DNA of 64,000 nucleotides from Pectinophora gossypiella (GCF_024362695.1 NC_065433.1:26073700-26137699); one strand, 5' to 3'; shown: positions 47,701 to 58,664, counted from the stretch's first letter. The notes: a model not told the origin generated them from the letters alone. Translations and numbers: made by a program.

Positions 47701-48331
47701 GGCCAGGCGCGCACTACTAGTTTTTCGCCCCGCGGCAGAAAAAAGCAGCGGCATAATGTCGCACTGTAATACTGTATCAAACAGTATTAAATTGTATTGC
47801 GCGCACTTGACGGGAGAGCCGCCGCACTATGGAATATGGTAGAACAAACGCGTATCAAAATTCATTTTTTCACTTATTGAAATAGGTCCTTCTATCAATG
47901 TAATTTAATAGTTCGAAAGTCGAAGATTCATATTCTGTAGCGTAATTCATATTATATTTGGTGAAAGTAGTTGTTTTCATGTGGTAAAGTTAAGGTTCAT
48001 GAAATTGGGAAATATCAAGTTCCTCATTGACGATTTTCAAAGTCAGATAGTTTTAAAACTTAAAATGAAAGGTATATGGTATTATATATTTTTGAAAAGC
48101 TTATCTATCGGAAAATTTAAACAAATTAAATTGATTGTTTTTAATACGAATATGTACGTAAAAAAAATTAAAGAAGAAATGGAGGAAAAAAAAGGTTTTC
48201 TTCAACTTCGTCGAAGCTTTTAACATTTACCGGCGCTTACCGCCGCAACGGCGCAGTATTACAGTGCGACATTATGCCGCTGCATGCTCTTTTCTACCGC
48301 GCGGCGAAAAACTCGTAGTGCGCGCCTGGCC
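47701..48331. mobile_element. TIR element, 631 bp, with ATA duplication
   Basis: Left GGCCAGGCGCGCACTACTAG, right CTCGTAGTGCGCGCCTGGCC. The arms stay paired for about 72 bp through GGCATAATGTCGCACTGTAA. Flanked by ATA at 47698-47700 and 48332-48334. GC-rich arms surround an AT-rich centre holding an 80-codon frame. A 3 bp duplication suggests PIF/Harbinger, but ATA is not the usual TWA. Confidence 0.78.
47981..48223 (+). CDS. Hypothetical 80-residue protein inside TIR element
   Basis: ATG start within the AT-rich centre of the 47701-48331 element. The predicted protein is lysine- and isoleucine-rich (LKLKMKGIWYYIFLKSLSIG, then a basic KKIKEEMEEKKG end). No transposase or DNA-binding motif recognised, no signal peptide. 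It may be a chance frame or a relic of a transposase exon. Confidence 0.2.
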   Translation: MVKLRFMKLGNIKFLIDDFQSQIVLKLKMKGIWYYIFLKSLSIGKFKQIKLIVFNTNMYVKKIKEEMEEKKGFLQLRRSF

Positions 48332-48473
48332 ATAATCTTTACTTACCCCGCCGGTGGGAAATATGCGTGAGTTTATGTATCTATGCATGATTGCCGAGTC
48401 CTTTGACTATGATGCATCAAAAGTAGATGATATAGTACTTATTCTTCTATCGTCTTCTTCCTTCCTTTGAGGG

Positions 48474-48613
48474 ATGATTCAGGTCGTAAGACCATGATTC
48501 TGAGTTAATTGTTGTTCCATACTTTTGCGACGGTTAATTCCACTTGATGATATTAACTCAGAATCTTGGTCTGAATCACCCCCCCCCCCCCCAGTATTCG
48601 TTACGATGTCACT
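48474..48613. repeat. MITE A, collapsed copy with C14 tract
   Basis: ATGATTCAGGTCGTAAGACC and GATTCTGAGTTAATTG, then TTTTGCGACGGTTAATTCCA, CATCTAGA-less right arm and TTCGTTACGATGTCACTG. The ACCCCTC part of the right arm has expanded to about 14 C (48579-48592). Confidence 0.7.
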
Positions 48614-48744
48614 GTCAAATAAAAACTGAGAATTAATATTTTGTTGAATACAATGTTAGAATCTGAATCAGAAGCCGGTGCAACCAACAACCTTCATTAC
48701 TTACCTGCAAACTGCAACCCCTACAAGTGCTCCACCGTGGTTAC

Positions 48745-48960
48745 TTAATAATAATAAATAAATTTATTTCCAAACCACAAAAAATAAATTACTTACAAAG
48801 AAACTTAACTTATCTAATAGCTACAAGCTGTTTTTTTGTGGATGGCTGATGCCTAAACTAAGTAAACTTGTAATATAGGACATCAGGCCTTCCCCCGGAA
48901 TTTACAACTTAAAGATTACTTTGACAATTTACACAAAAAAAATAAAAAGTAAATAAGTAA
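48745..48960 (-). repeat. LINE 3' end-like fragment
   Basis: Starts AATAATAATAAATAAATTTA at 48747 and has GGCTGATGCCTAAACTAAG and ATCAGGCCTTCCCCCGG inside. An A-rich tail with the body on the minus strand. Confidence 0.45.
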
Positions 48961-50269
48961 GTAAAACAATAATAATGTGGAATGGTGTGAAAGTAACATG
49001 TGTGGAGTGTGTGTGTGTGACTTATGACGAATATTATGCAGTTCCAACTACGTACTGGCTTAATTGAAAACATTCTTCTTTTTTCTCGTTTAAAAATTAA
49101 TTGCTATTTGTTTGCCTCGCTAAAACTCGAAAAGGGTGGTTTTTTGCTGATTTTGCTTTTGAAATGTTTGTCGTATTCCAGGGAAGGTGAAAAGTAAGGT
49201 AAGTAGTTTTGACTAAGTTACAATACCACTCTATAGTCGAACAGAGCTCACCTCGATCCGCATTCCAATACAAGTTGTGCCTTGCATAGGTGCATGCTAT
49301 GCATCTATGTTCTAAAAGCTTAACCAATAGTTGTCTTTGAAGGAACTAACTCGGCATTAGTCCCTGCGCAGTTCCAGTTCTGGTTCAGAACTGGAAGTCG
49401 GGTTCCAACTTGGGATTCCTATTCGTATTAGGTACTATACGCGGCATAGTTGTGAAAGTTATGAAGGTGTAATTGTAACTAATACGTACTAGGTATCAGT
49501 GTGTACCAATTTTAATATTTAACAGCCTGCTCGATAAAACGCTTCCGTCAGTAATTCCAGCGGGCAGTAGTGTTACCATGGGTTTACTGTTCTAGTAAAA
49601 AGTTTCGAAACACTTTTCCGCAAAAAATGGGTTCGTGGCCTAGGCCCCACAGTCGACGACTCCGATTCGAATTTTTTTTTTGAATTTGAATATACAGATA
49701 CCCTTCAGCCGTGTAAATATTACGTTAGTGAATTTTGTTATGGATACTGTCTTTACTTTTGGAAAATTCGATATCGAGCCTGAACGTGTTAAGGGGCTGC
49801 TACGCGTTGGCTTCGTCCCCAACCCCACACTGCATAAGCCTTCCTAAATGAAGAACCAAGACATTATATAAGCGGACAGGCTGGCAATTTCAAAATATTC
49901 ACCCAAATATTCTAGTGTAAAATGCCTACTTACTTACAAATCTCCGCGATATCCAGTAAATCACGCACAGGTGGTCACAGTACAGAGTAGTTAGCGCAAA
50001 TTCTCGTTATGCCATCGTTATGTTGAACAGTAGAGGCGTCGCTTTAACGTTTACGGCTTTCCACCAATTTCTAGCGTTTATTGTGGAAGGATACAGCGTG
50101 ACTTTCGGGGATACACGCAGCGTTGGACGGTTGAACGCTTTACGCAAACGGCGACCACAGACGATTACGAGCGAGCCCTTATTCACTCTTAAAATCGTGA
50201 CCACTAGCGATCATAGACGGCGATCAGCGCGTGCGTACGCCGGGTGCGTACGTATTCCCTACAGACATA
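48961..50269. other. Mostly unassigned; LINE 3' UTR trace at 49790-49866
   Basis: AAGGGGCTGCTACGCGTTGG and CTTCGTCCCCAACCCC near 49793 echo the end of 35063-35835. A 129-codon plus frame at 50020-50409 runs from a GC-rich unknown block into MITE D and is not supported as a gene. Confidence 0.4.
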
Positions 50270-50405
50270 AAATTATGATCATCACGTCAATTTTAGGCAG
50301 AAATCTTATCACATGTCAAACGAGTTGCATATCAGCGAGCTTCCTATTTAATTTACCCGGATTATTCAATATTAACTGCAGTCAGTCATCGTTATTCGAA
50401 GCAAG
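50270..50405. repeat. MITE D middle fragment
   Basis: ATCACGTCAATTTTAGGCAG, AAATCTTATCACATGTC, AACGAGTTGCATATCAGCGA and CCCGGATTATTCA are from the centre of MITE D. Confidence 0.6.
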
Positions 50406-50445
50406 TTAATATTTTTCTTATAATATATGACGACTTTCTTTTTAC

Positions 50446-50540
50446 ACATACGAATGAGACTTGCAACAGTGTCGAAATATCGGGAGTCTCATATCCCCAT
50501 TTAAACGCGGTAAGAACCCGTTATTATGTGCTTTAATTAC
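50446..50540 (-). mobile_element. MITE P, single arm
   Basis: GAGACTTGCAACAGTGTCGA, ATATCGGGAGTCTCATATCC and GTAAGAACCCGTTATTATGT represent one arm of MITE P. Confidence 0.65.
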
Positions 50541-50580
50541 TAATGAGACCACTAAAACGTATAAAGTACCTATTGGAAAT

Positions 50581-50601
50581 GGGGGGGGGGGGGGGGTGGG
50601 G
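50581..50601 (+). repeat. G16 tract
   Basis: Sixteen G followed by TGGGG, a homopolymer run in otherwise AT-rich DNA. It has potential to form a G-quadruplex on the plus strand, or could be a sequencing-prone run. Confidence 0.9.
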
Positions 50602-50968
50602 TCTCATATTGTTATGGTCATGGTCCTTTGAAATAAAATTAGCATTGTCACTTAAGTATAACCGGCTGGAGTCACAATACGCGGCCGTGTATTTCCACCT
50701 ACTTACGTTCACGACGATTTTGGAAACAGTAACCGTACTGCGGGTGTTTATGCGCAGCGTGTTAGCCGAAATGACACCAGATCGCCCGGAGGCTGTTGCA
50801 AGGCTGTTGCATATAAAAACTGTCTTCTAAGCGAGTAATAGAAAACACATGCGATTGTTTCTTTTTTCATTCTTTTATTGTTTAGCAAATTTTAGAGACG
50901 GTTTATTTGAATTTTAGTATGATGTGTGGGATACCCACTATGATTCTCGTGGCTCTACACGCCAAATT
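50602..50968. other. No feature recognised
   Basis: A 95-codon plus frame at 50543-50830 begins across the G tract and has no domain, so it is not called. Confidence 0.4.
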
Positions 50969-51109
50969 AGGGGTGGTATTAATAAACTAATCTCAGGTTC
51001 GAGACTGCCCTCAAGATCATGTCAATGTGGCAGTTCTTATATAAAACAGGGGCTTGAGCATGATCTTGAGGGCAGTCTCAGCTGAGATTAGTTTATTAAT
51101 ACCACCCTA
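50969..51109. mobile_element. MITE H, intact foldback
   Basis: GGGTGGTATTAATAAACTAA at the left and TTAGTTTATTAATACCACCC at the right, with arms extending through GAGACTGCCCTCAAGATCAT. About 140 bp with a short centre (GTTCTTATATAAAACAGG). Serves as the uninterrupted reference for 45739-46238. Confidence 0.82.
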
Positions 51110-51982
51110 GGTATTATAGGCGTAAGGTTATGATGTCACTGGTACTTTTATAAATTTTATTAACTTGGCTCATTGTAGATTTGCCACGTATGGCAGTTAC
51201 ATTTTCGCCAGAAGTGTTACTATAGACTGCTGTACTATTGATATTATTTCGTACAGTAGTAATGTTATTACTCCGTAAGATCCAGACGCTTTTTAAACGT
51301 GTACATAGACTTAAGATATTTTAGCGCTTACGCAGTGGTTGTGTCACCAAATCCGGGCCTTAGGACGCTAAGAGCGCGTATAAGCGATTCAAACGCGATC
51401 CGATCGCAACCTTGTAACCTCGGTTCGTGTAGGACTATTGCAGATTATGGTAACCATGGTATAAGAAGACCAGGTATGCTCAATCCTATGACAAGCCGCC
51501 ATTGCTAGCCCCTCGATGACGTAAGTGTTACCACTGTGTTACCATTAAATTGGTATCTCGAACATTCCAAGGACGTAAATTTTATTATTGAAAATTAAGT
51601 GAATTACTGACTTATGTATTTAATTACTATTATTTGTCACATACGAGTAAGTGTATAAAAAACATTATAACTGTAAGTACGTAAATCTTTTACTAAAAGT
51701 ACACCTTGCAAAGTTTTAAAACATTGGATGTGGGTAATTTATTTTTTACGAAATGGCAACGCAGGGTCGGATGACTTCAGCTGGGCTAACCTTGAAACAC
51801 TAGCTGTCAGTTTTGAGCATACCTGGGTCTTCACCATGACTGCGCGTATACGCGCAGATACAGCGATATAGTTTGTATCGCATCAAACGCGCGAATACGC
51901 ACTTCATGCGCGCGCTTGTATCATCAATGCAAACGGAACAATCAGCGTCTACGGCGGCGCCGCATGTCTTCTGCGCATTTAA
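51110..51982. other. Unassigned with a LINE 3' UTR fragment at 51340-51510
   Basis: GGTTCGTGTAGGACTATTGC, AGATTATGGTAACCATGG and GACCAGGTATGCTCAATCC match the inverse of parts of 35063-35835 and the segment near 59120. 51840-51970 is CpG-rich (GCGCGTATACGCGCAG) with no gene found. Confidence 0.4.
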
Positions 51983-52081
51983 CCCTTTCACGGACAGAGA
52001 CCATGGGCCATTGATGGTTCATAATAGGCAGTATGACACCTCGGAATCGGAACGTCCGTAGACGTTCTGTCCTTGAAAGTG
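51983..52081. mobile_element. piggyBac-like MITE, 99 bp, copy 2
   Basis: TTAA at 51979-51982 and 52082-52085. CCCTTTCACGGACAGAGACC at the left, GTTCTGTCCTTGAAAGTG at the right. Same length as 16727-16825, inverted relative to it. Confidence 0.82.
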
Positions 52082-52346
52082 TTAAAATATGCCGAATGGG
52101 ACGATGAGCAACGACAAAAAACAAAAGAAGTTAAGTATTACGGAGAATGCCATAGTTAGTCGGTGTAGTCAACACAAGACTTTCTATTAGGTCATAACTC
52201 AATCTACCGGCTGATCAAACTTATGATTACTACAGCTTCGGGAGCTGATCAAAAAAGTTTTCTCGTTATGTCGCCGCTCATTTGACGTCGAGTCTGAGAC
52301 TCCAAGTTTTAGGTAATCCTTTGATGCCCCGTGGTAATGACGCCTG

Positions 52347-52487
52347 AGGGCTAAAAAGGCCACATTGAAGCAATGCATCAAAAAAAAGCGATACTGCTGT
52401 TGGACATTTGTTGACATTGCGCAGTTATGTTTATAATGCACAATGCTGTTTTAGATGAATTGCTTCAATGTGGCCGTTTTAGCCCTA
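52347..52487. mobile_element. MITE Q, most complete copy
   Basis: AGGGCTAAAAAGGCCACATT and GAAGCAATGCATC pair with GATGAATTGCTTCAATGTGG and CCGTTTTAGCCCT. About 141 bp foldback with the centre GACATTTGTTGACATTGCGC. Confidence 0.78.
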
Positions 52488-52519
52488 GCATTATATATTC
52501 ATACACCAATATATAAAAA

Positions 52520-52725
52520 TCGCGTTTGTTGTTTAAAACCTCCTTTAAATATTTATTTTATTTTGTTTTAATGTTTGTTGTTACATACATGACTTGTGAA
52601 ACATTCCAAATGTCTAGCAATCGCGGTTCTTGAGATACAGCCTGGCGACAGACGGACGGACGGACAGACAGTGAAGTCTTAATTTAAGGGTCCCGTTTTT
52701 ACCCTTTGGGTACGGAACTCTAAAA
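52520..52725 (+). repeat. Interspersed repeat with GGACGGACGGACAGAC end
   Basis: CGGACGGACGGACAGACAGT, GTCCCGTTTTTACCCTTTGG and GTACGGAACTCTAAAAAT. A recurrent type in lepidopteran non-coding DNA. Confidence 0.45.
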
Positions 52726-53300
52726 ATGAGACGGTATTACGAGATAGCCTGCGGTGGCTGTCGGTGGCCTGTTTGCACCAAACAGGTAATTCGGTATAAT
52801 TTGGCTTGTATTCGACTTAAAACGACCTCAGCAAAGTAGCGAGGGAATACAAAAAGAAAATAAATAGTTTATACAGCATTTGCCCTCCAAATCTACAAAC
52901 GAAGGATTACTATTAGAGTAATTTATGGCCGAAATCAGCCTAAAAGGATTAGCGATGTTTTTTTTTATCTTCGTCTTGTCTTGTTCGATGCGTAGTAGAA
53001 CAGTTTAGATAATTTTTTCTATGGATTTTCGAGACATTTTTATAACCTATCCAGAACATTAATAGACTATCAGACAGGTTTAACTGCAGGTGGTGACAAT
53101 CTGCCTCTCGGATAATTAATAGGTCGATGTTTACCCGACTGTGGCGAAGTAAAAAGGAGGGTTATGTGTTTCTTACAGTTTAACAATGGTATTTAATAAA
53201 AAAAATATTATGATTATTTAATTTTGAGATCTTATTTTTATTTGTAAATATATGGACGCTGACGATTTTTAGGGTTCCGAAAACATTAGTATAAGCATTA
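52726..53300. other. No feature recognised
   Basis: AT-rich sequence with no repeat partner found. Confidence 0.4.
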
Positions 53301-53608
53301 CTTCTATCGGGTGGGTTATGACGTGGATTACCAACCTCATCAAACCTGGTGTCAGGTTTATTATTGAGCCGCCAAAGGCCCCTGACATGGCTCATGTAAC
53401 GATTACTCACTTACATCAGTAACCGGGACCAATGGCTTAACGTGCCTTCCGAAGCACGGATCATCTTACTTTCGGACAATCAGTTGATCAATCTGTAATA
53501 TGTACCAAACTAGGGATCACAATGTGATTTTTGTGATATGTACCCACCGGGATTCGAATCCGGGGCCTCCGGATCGTGAGCCCAACGCTCAACCACAGAC
53601 ACAGAGGC
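53301..53608 (-). mobile_element. SINE-3, full length
   Basis: Complete minus-strand copy: tail (ATCAAACCTGGTGTCAGG on plus), GCCGCCAAAGGCCCCTGACA, core, AATCAGTTGATCAATCTG and head with B box GGATTCGAATCCCGG on minus. Slightly truncated A box. Confidence 0.85.
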
Positions 53609-54230
53609 TTTTATAATTAATTAATTATATATAGGTGAACGATTTGTTAAGTATAATATTTATTATAACGCAAGTGTTTCGGTGTGATCTCTGTTTGTGT
53701 ATTTTGGAGGTAGCTACAACTTATTTTGGGTAACTTTTCGCGTGGTCTGTCAAATATATTTTTTCGTCGGGATTATCGTAAAGGTTCCCGGTCTCCGGGT
53801 TTGGATTGGATGAATGTTTGAGGTCCTCCCTGCATTCAGCCGCGTATTTCCGCCCCAATGGCCCATTCCACTCTGATATATTTCTTAGCTCTCGACATGG
53901 CCTGTCCAGTTGCTAGCTCAATCGGCCCTCGCTCCATAAGTTACGGGTTCGAATCAGAAAGGGTGGAGTTGAGGAAAAGTATTGGTTTGTAAATTGATTA
54001 TTGTTTCTCCGGATGATACGTTTTTTGACATGTGAGGTCTTCACTACTTTAATATAATATTATTATGATATTACAAAAGGCTGAAATACGGTAAGTAAAT
54101 CTTCAGATTTACTAAGCGATAATGGTAAAACCAGGCGAGAGACATCAGCGATTCCAATTGGGTACATTCCAGATTAAGTTCCCCAAAAACAATATAAATG
54201 GCGTAGTACAGATTTCAAGTTCTCACATAA
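53609..54230. other. Unassigned; tRNA-like head near 53912-53975
   Basis: CCAGTTGCTAGCTCAATCGG (A-box-like) and GTTACGGGTTCGAATCAG (B-box-like) are spaced as in a SINE head, followed by AGGAAAAGTATTGG. It does not fold as a complete tRNA. Confidence 0.4.
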
Positions 54231-54284
54231 TTATTCAAAAATAGAATGGCAGAGGCATTATTCAAAAATAGAATGGCAGAGGCA
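54231..54284 (+). repeat. 27 bp perfect tandem duplication
   Basis: TTATTCAAAAATAGAATGGC followed by AGAGGCA is present twice without a mismatch, inside a copy of the repeat type seen at 31500-31635. Confidence 0.85.
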
Positions 54285-56100
54285 TATATAAAAATAATTG
54301 TTGCTTGATAATTGGATCAGATATTGTATAAGATCATTATTAAATATTTTCTTTTTATAAAATAAGAATGCTATTTTTTATCTATGTCTTATTATAAGAT
54401 TCGAAACACCGGCGGCCATGATTGAGCTTCGTGTGACGCCACATATCACAAAATAAACAAAAACTCTCTCTCAGGTTTCAAATTATACTGTTTGATAGTT
54501 TCTATGTTTATTGAAATGTGACGTCACTAGGCAAAATGACACGTGACCATCAGCAAAATGGCGCGAAATTTGAAATTATGTAATGAAAAAGGTGATGTTT
54601 TTTTTTCTACTATATAATAAATCTTTTTCGATAAAAATAAAATATTCTAAGAGGTATAAAAACAGTTTTTAATTTTCAAAATACTTATCCGAAAACTGTC
54701 AATTGTCCGTCACGTTAGAAAAGACACGGATTCTTTGTCGGATTTTACGACATTTCCTGGAAGATAGGGAGCTGAACGTGTTCTAACCTAGATGTTTTTT
54801 TTTCCAGTCTCGCGTAGAAGCTAATTCTACGATCACTAACATACAATCAGTCCGTATGCAATAAATTCCTTGTCAAAGATGACGCGTAACTGAGAGGCGT
54901 CTCAATTCCCGGGTTTTATGTTGGCGAGTAGAAATAGGAACATTTCCCGCTGGGCTAGGGTGTAAGGTCACCATCCGTGCGAGTTTTCCCGGATTTGTCC
55001 CAGTTTATAAGGCGTCTGGGGGACATTCGGGCGCGGTTTTAATTGTAGTCCGGGTTTTAAAGTTTTGATATTACCGTAGCCGACCCGCAATAAAATAATA
55101 AAAACTTGACTTATTTACATAACATTTTTTTATTATTATTTTGCTAAAAAATCTTTTTTCTTTATTTTATTTTACTGAGTAAAGTAGTTGTAAAAACCTG
55201 TTTAAATGACCAGGCTGTAAGCTCTATAATCCAGAGTTTTCTCTCATCTTATCCTGTTGACAGATTTTAGTGGTGGCAACCCTAGCTAGCTCAGTAGACT
55301 TTATGGCGATTATCAAGAAGAGTTTCTACAATACAATCAAAGACGTCAAAGTGCGTCTGTGATAAAGTGCAAATGGCAAAGGTGTGCCGTAGAGCGTAGG
55401 GAAAGTGCGCAACACTCGCTCAAAGCACTAACAGAAGTAGAGTTAATATGTGACAAAATTTAATTAAGAAAGGCATTTTATTAAAACCTGGCTACTCTGC
55501 ATTCGCACTAAAAACGGCGTGTTTGCTTTTACAATCGTTATTTTTTGCATAAAAACAACGTAAGCTCAGAAATCAGAATTATTTATTCAACGTAAAAAAA
55601 TATCATGGATAAACTTGTTGAAGGTCAATGTTACATTTTTAAATTTACGTCATTTCGCAAGGTGTTATGGCTGAGGAGATGAAATGACAAGAAACTGCAA
55701 CAGCAACACATCTTTTAAAAACCAATGAGGGTATACATTACAAGTTATTTAATAACTAGAGGAACACATTCAATACCAGACATTTTTATCATTTAGGTAG
55801 TCATTAAACTTATAATAAGCTTTTTACATAAAGTAAGTTTCACGTGAGTTTAAAATTTATTTTCTGACAAATTAAAAATTTTCTGGTATTTTATTGTAAA
55901 AATGTATACATAATCCCAAAAAAGATGAATTTAATTTACTTAATCTAGAATTTCGAATAGATTTTTTTTATTTTTATTTCTATATCAGAGGTATATCTAT
56001 GATGAACTAAGTACTCACATTTCATCGAATTTGACTAAAGTGATAGGTGGTGAGCCGTATCGTCGTCTATAATGATCACTAATGCAGTGCCTCACATAAA
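54285..56100. other. No feature recognised after repeat remnant
   Basis: 54287-54355 continues the 31500-type repeat (TTGTTGCTTGATAATTGG, CAGATATTGTATAAGATC). The following 1.7 kb is AT-rich, with no repeat partner or gene found. It is the longest unassigned block in the window. Confidence 0.4.
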
Positions 56101-56703
56101 GCCGTGGTAGCCCAGTTAGTAGAACGCTTGCCTCTCACTTTGAGGTAGCAAGTTCGAATTCAGCACAAACCTTAACCTATGATTGTCAAATCGTCCCTTA
56201 GCTTACAACACCGCTCAAGTCGAAAATTGGCGGTTTTTACATATTAATGCCATTGGATGAAGAAAATAAAGGTTAAAATAAAGTAAATCGTCAAAATAAG
56301 TATAAATAATTATTTATTAACCGCTAACTAGAGTATGTATTAAGTAGCAATAAAAAAATCTACAGATATTTTAAATAAGACATTTTATTTCGTCTCCTGT
56401 AAAGTTGGTAAAAATGACTTAAGCGGTGTTGTAAGCTAAGGGACGAAATTTGTTTTCGAATTCATGTTTGGAACATAAATGATTATCACGTGTTCAGCGG
56501 TGAAGGAAAACATCATGAGGAAATCCACATTCCCGAGAAATGCATTTACGGAGGTATGTGACCTAACCTGTATTGGGTTGGTTTTCCCTTCGCGGGTTGG
56601 AAGGTGAGACAGGCAGTCGCTTCTGAAAAAATCGGACCTGTCATATCTTTAGGTTAGGTAAGCGGACCCTGTGAAAAACGGGATAATGCTAGGGAGATGA
56701 TGA
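56101..56703 (+). mobile_element. SINE-4 split by a 254 bp TIR element
   Basis: Head GCCGTGGTAGCCCAGTTAGT, B box AAGTTCGAATTCAGC up to GATTGTCAAAT (56191), resuming AAATTTGTTTTCGAATTCAT at 56446 and continuing to tail AGCGGACCCTGTGAAAAACG and an AGATGATGA end. Removing the insert restores the sequence seen at 44236-44525. Confidence 0.85.
56192..56445. mobile_element. 254 bp TIR element with AAAT duplication
   Basis: CGTCCCTTAGCTTACAACAC then CGCT at the left and AGCGGTGTTGTAAGCTAAGG then GACG at the right are perfect inverted ends of 24 bp. AAAT at 56188-56191 and 56446-56449. AT-rich interior without a frame. Confidence 0.8.
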
Positions 56704-57361
56704 ACTCATATTCATACAGGGTGGGCAGAGCCACAAGTTTTTTTATTGTAGATTTGACGGATATGGTATTAACTACTTGGCCTGAGGAGTTATATTTGGG
56801 AGAATTAACCGACCATAGAGGACGCTGTGCTAAACGGGATACTGCTAGAGATGAGTGCAGTGCTACACATTAGCGCAGGTGCGGTGCCGGGATCGAACTA
56901 GTTCAGCGCGGCGCTCCCTGTTTGAGTACCAAGCCGGTGACCCACAGGATAATTTCCTTTCAGGAAATATTTCATTTTAAACCTCATTACTGTTAGATAG
57001 AAAAGAATCGACCTACCTAATATCGACTAATACATCACTATGCTCATAAACGTCACAACATTAGCTTACGTACTTTGACAGGTAGATCTAATTGTTACCG
57101 CGCATTGAGACGATGGTAAAAAAAAAATTCAGTTTGTTTTCTGATCACTTATACACTGGCAGAATGGTCGTACTCCTAAGCGACCCATTGCCATAATAAT
57201 AATAATAATTTTTTTTATTGAAATATGTATAATCAATAATAATACTGAACTGAACTGTTTAGTATTACTTATTTCGAAATCTCGAAAACAGCCTGATGGA
57301 AACGATGGTTTAGCTTGCTTGTACTCTACGTACCTCAATAGATAGAGCATAGAATAAAGAT
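56704..57361. other. Unassigned; RP scrap near 56745-56830
   Basis: TTTATTGTAGATTTGACGGA, TATTAACTACTTGGCCTGAG and GAATTAACCGACCATAG are RP sequence. An AATAATAAT tail at 57197 marks another retroposon end. The 90-codon minus frame (57129-57401) has no recognisable domain. Confidence 0.45.
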
Positions 57362-57737
57362 TTTTTTTGACGCAGGTGGCATTAATTACTTGGCCGGACA
57401 AAAGAGGAGCGCTGAAGGCTCACACGCGGTACAAAATTTGAGACAACAGTACCTGAGGGTGCCCAGTTGGGCGCGAACTTCGGCTCAGGATGTCTGAGAG
57501 GAAGAATATTTGAAAGAATTAATCGACCCTAGGGGGTCGATAGCGATAAACGCTGAATGAGGGAAATCGTCGACCACGCTGGCGGGGTCGGTATCGGAGT
57601 TGAAGTTTTTGATGCCGCGAGCCTCTACGGCTAGGGTACTCGGGACATCAGGATCGTATATTACGTCCTTCGGACGCCGATACTTTTCAGTACCGTATTG
57701 AGCGGGATGTATTCGGAAGTCGCAACTACCAGGGGAG
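57362..57737 (-). mobile_element. RP retroposon, long copy
   Basis: TTTTTTTTGACGCAGGTGGC at its 3' end (read in reverse), ACTTGGCCGGACAAAAGAGG, GCGAACTTCGGCTCAGGATG, TTAATCGACCCTAGGGGGTC, GGATCGTATATTACGTCC and AAGTCGCAACTACCAGGGG at its 5' end. The coding strand is frameshifted compared with 5668-6165. Confidence 0.78.
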
Positions 57738-58268
57738 TATAAAGAATAATACTATGTATTGTATAAGTAGAACTGTAACTCCCCGCCACAATTTGTATCG
57801 GCGCTGATTTTTTCGCCTTAGCCGTTAAGGAATTACGTGGATATGCAGCACACGGTGCAAATGAATTTTTTGGATAGAGTTTCGGGATGCAGCTAGGGTA
57901 AATACGATCGGAAATTACTTCCTACCCTCTACAGCACGTGTCCAGTGCCAATACTGAGGTAGTGCATTCACTATTGATGACGTCATCAGCTTGTTTGTGG
58001 CTGAAACGGACAGTCTAATAAACAGGAGAGCCCTTTGAGCTGTTCATTGCATTTGAAGACCTATTAGCTTAGCTGAAACGTGCTGGAGGAGAATTTCAAT
58101 GTTCATGTCATGTGGATTTGATGTTCTGACGTCACGTTGGCTTTGAAATGCGGTAGAAGATCAAATATACATTTACCAGAAACAGCAAACACTAATACGT
58201 CTAGAAAGAGTATAGATATTCATGTAGAGGTATTATTGATATTAATCAGAGCCAGATATAGTCAAATT
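57738..58268. other. No feature recognised
   Basis: AGAATAATACTATGTATTG at the start recurs near 24792 and 45650. No gene found. Confidence 0.4.
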
Positions 58269-58646
58269 GCTGCTAATTCCTGTACACACCATCTAATTTT
58301 ATTTTAAGTTATACCTGTCATTTTCTTATCCGCCGAAAAAGAAAGGGACGAGTAATCAACAGGCATAAATGTATGGAACACACGTCCATTTTAAGCAGAA
58401 ATCTAAAACAACCCTCTAAAAATTTTACATCGGTCGATAACCCGACAGAATCAAGTTGACAGCACACGTCAAACGGGTTGCATACCAGCGAGGTACCTAT
58501 TTGATTCGTTCGGATTATTCATTCATTACCTCGTTTGTTTTAAAATTAACAGTTGTCAATCACCCGTCCCTTTCCTTTTCGGAGGATAAGAAAATGACGG
58601 GTATAACTTAAACTAAAAATTGGAGGGTTCTGCAGCAATCGGAGCC
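58269..58646. mobile_element. MITE D with ATT duplication
   Basis: GCTGCTAATTCCTGTACACA ... CTTATCCGCCGAAAAAGAAA at the left, CTTTTCGGAGGATAAGAAAA ... TCTGCAGCAATCGGAGCC at the right. ATT at 58266-58268 and 58647-58649 could be a 3 bp target duplication. Other copies do not show the same. Confidence 0.78.
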
Positions 58647-58664
58647 ATTGCGTCCCTAAACGTA

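Larger units (their letters stand above)
47640..48385 (+). pseudogene. RTE LINE tail split by a 631 bp TIR element
   Basis: TTGGAGATGTCCTTTTAAAA ... AGAAGTAAATGGAATTC (to 47700) and TTTACTTACCCCGCCGGTGG, GAAATATGCGTGAGTTTATG (from 48332) are the two halves of the tail seen whole at 8345-8505. Confidence 0.75.

Noticed and set aside
50020..50409. 129-codon plus-strand frame
   Set aside because: Its last third is MITE D sequence and no domain is seen in the first part.
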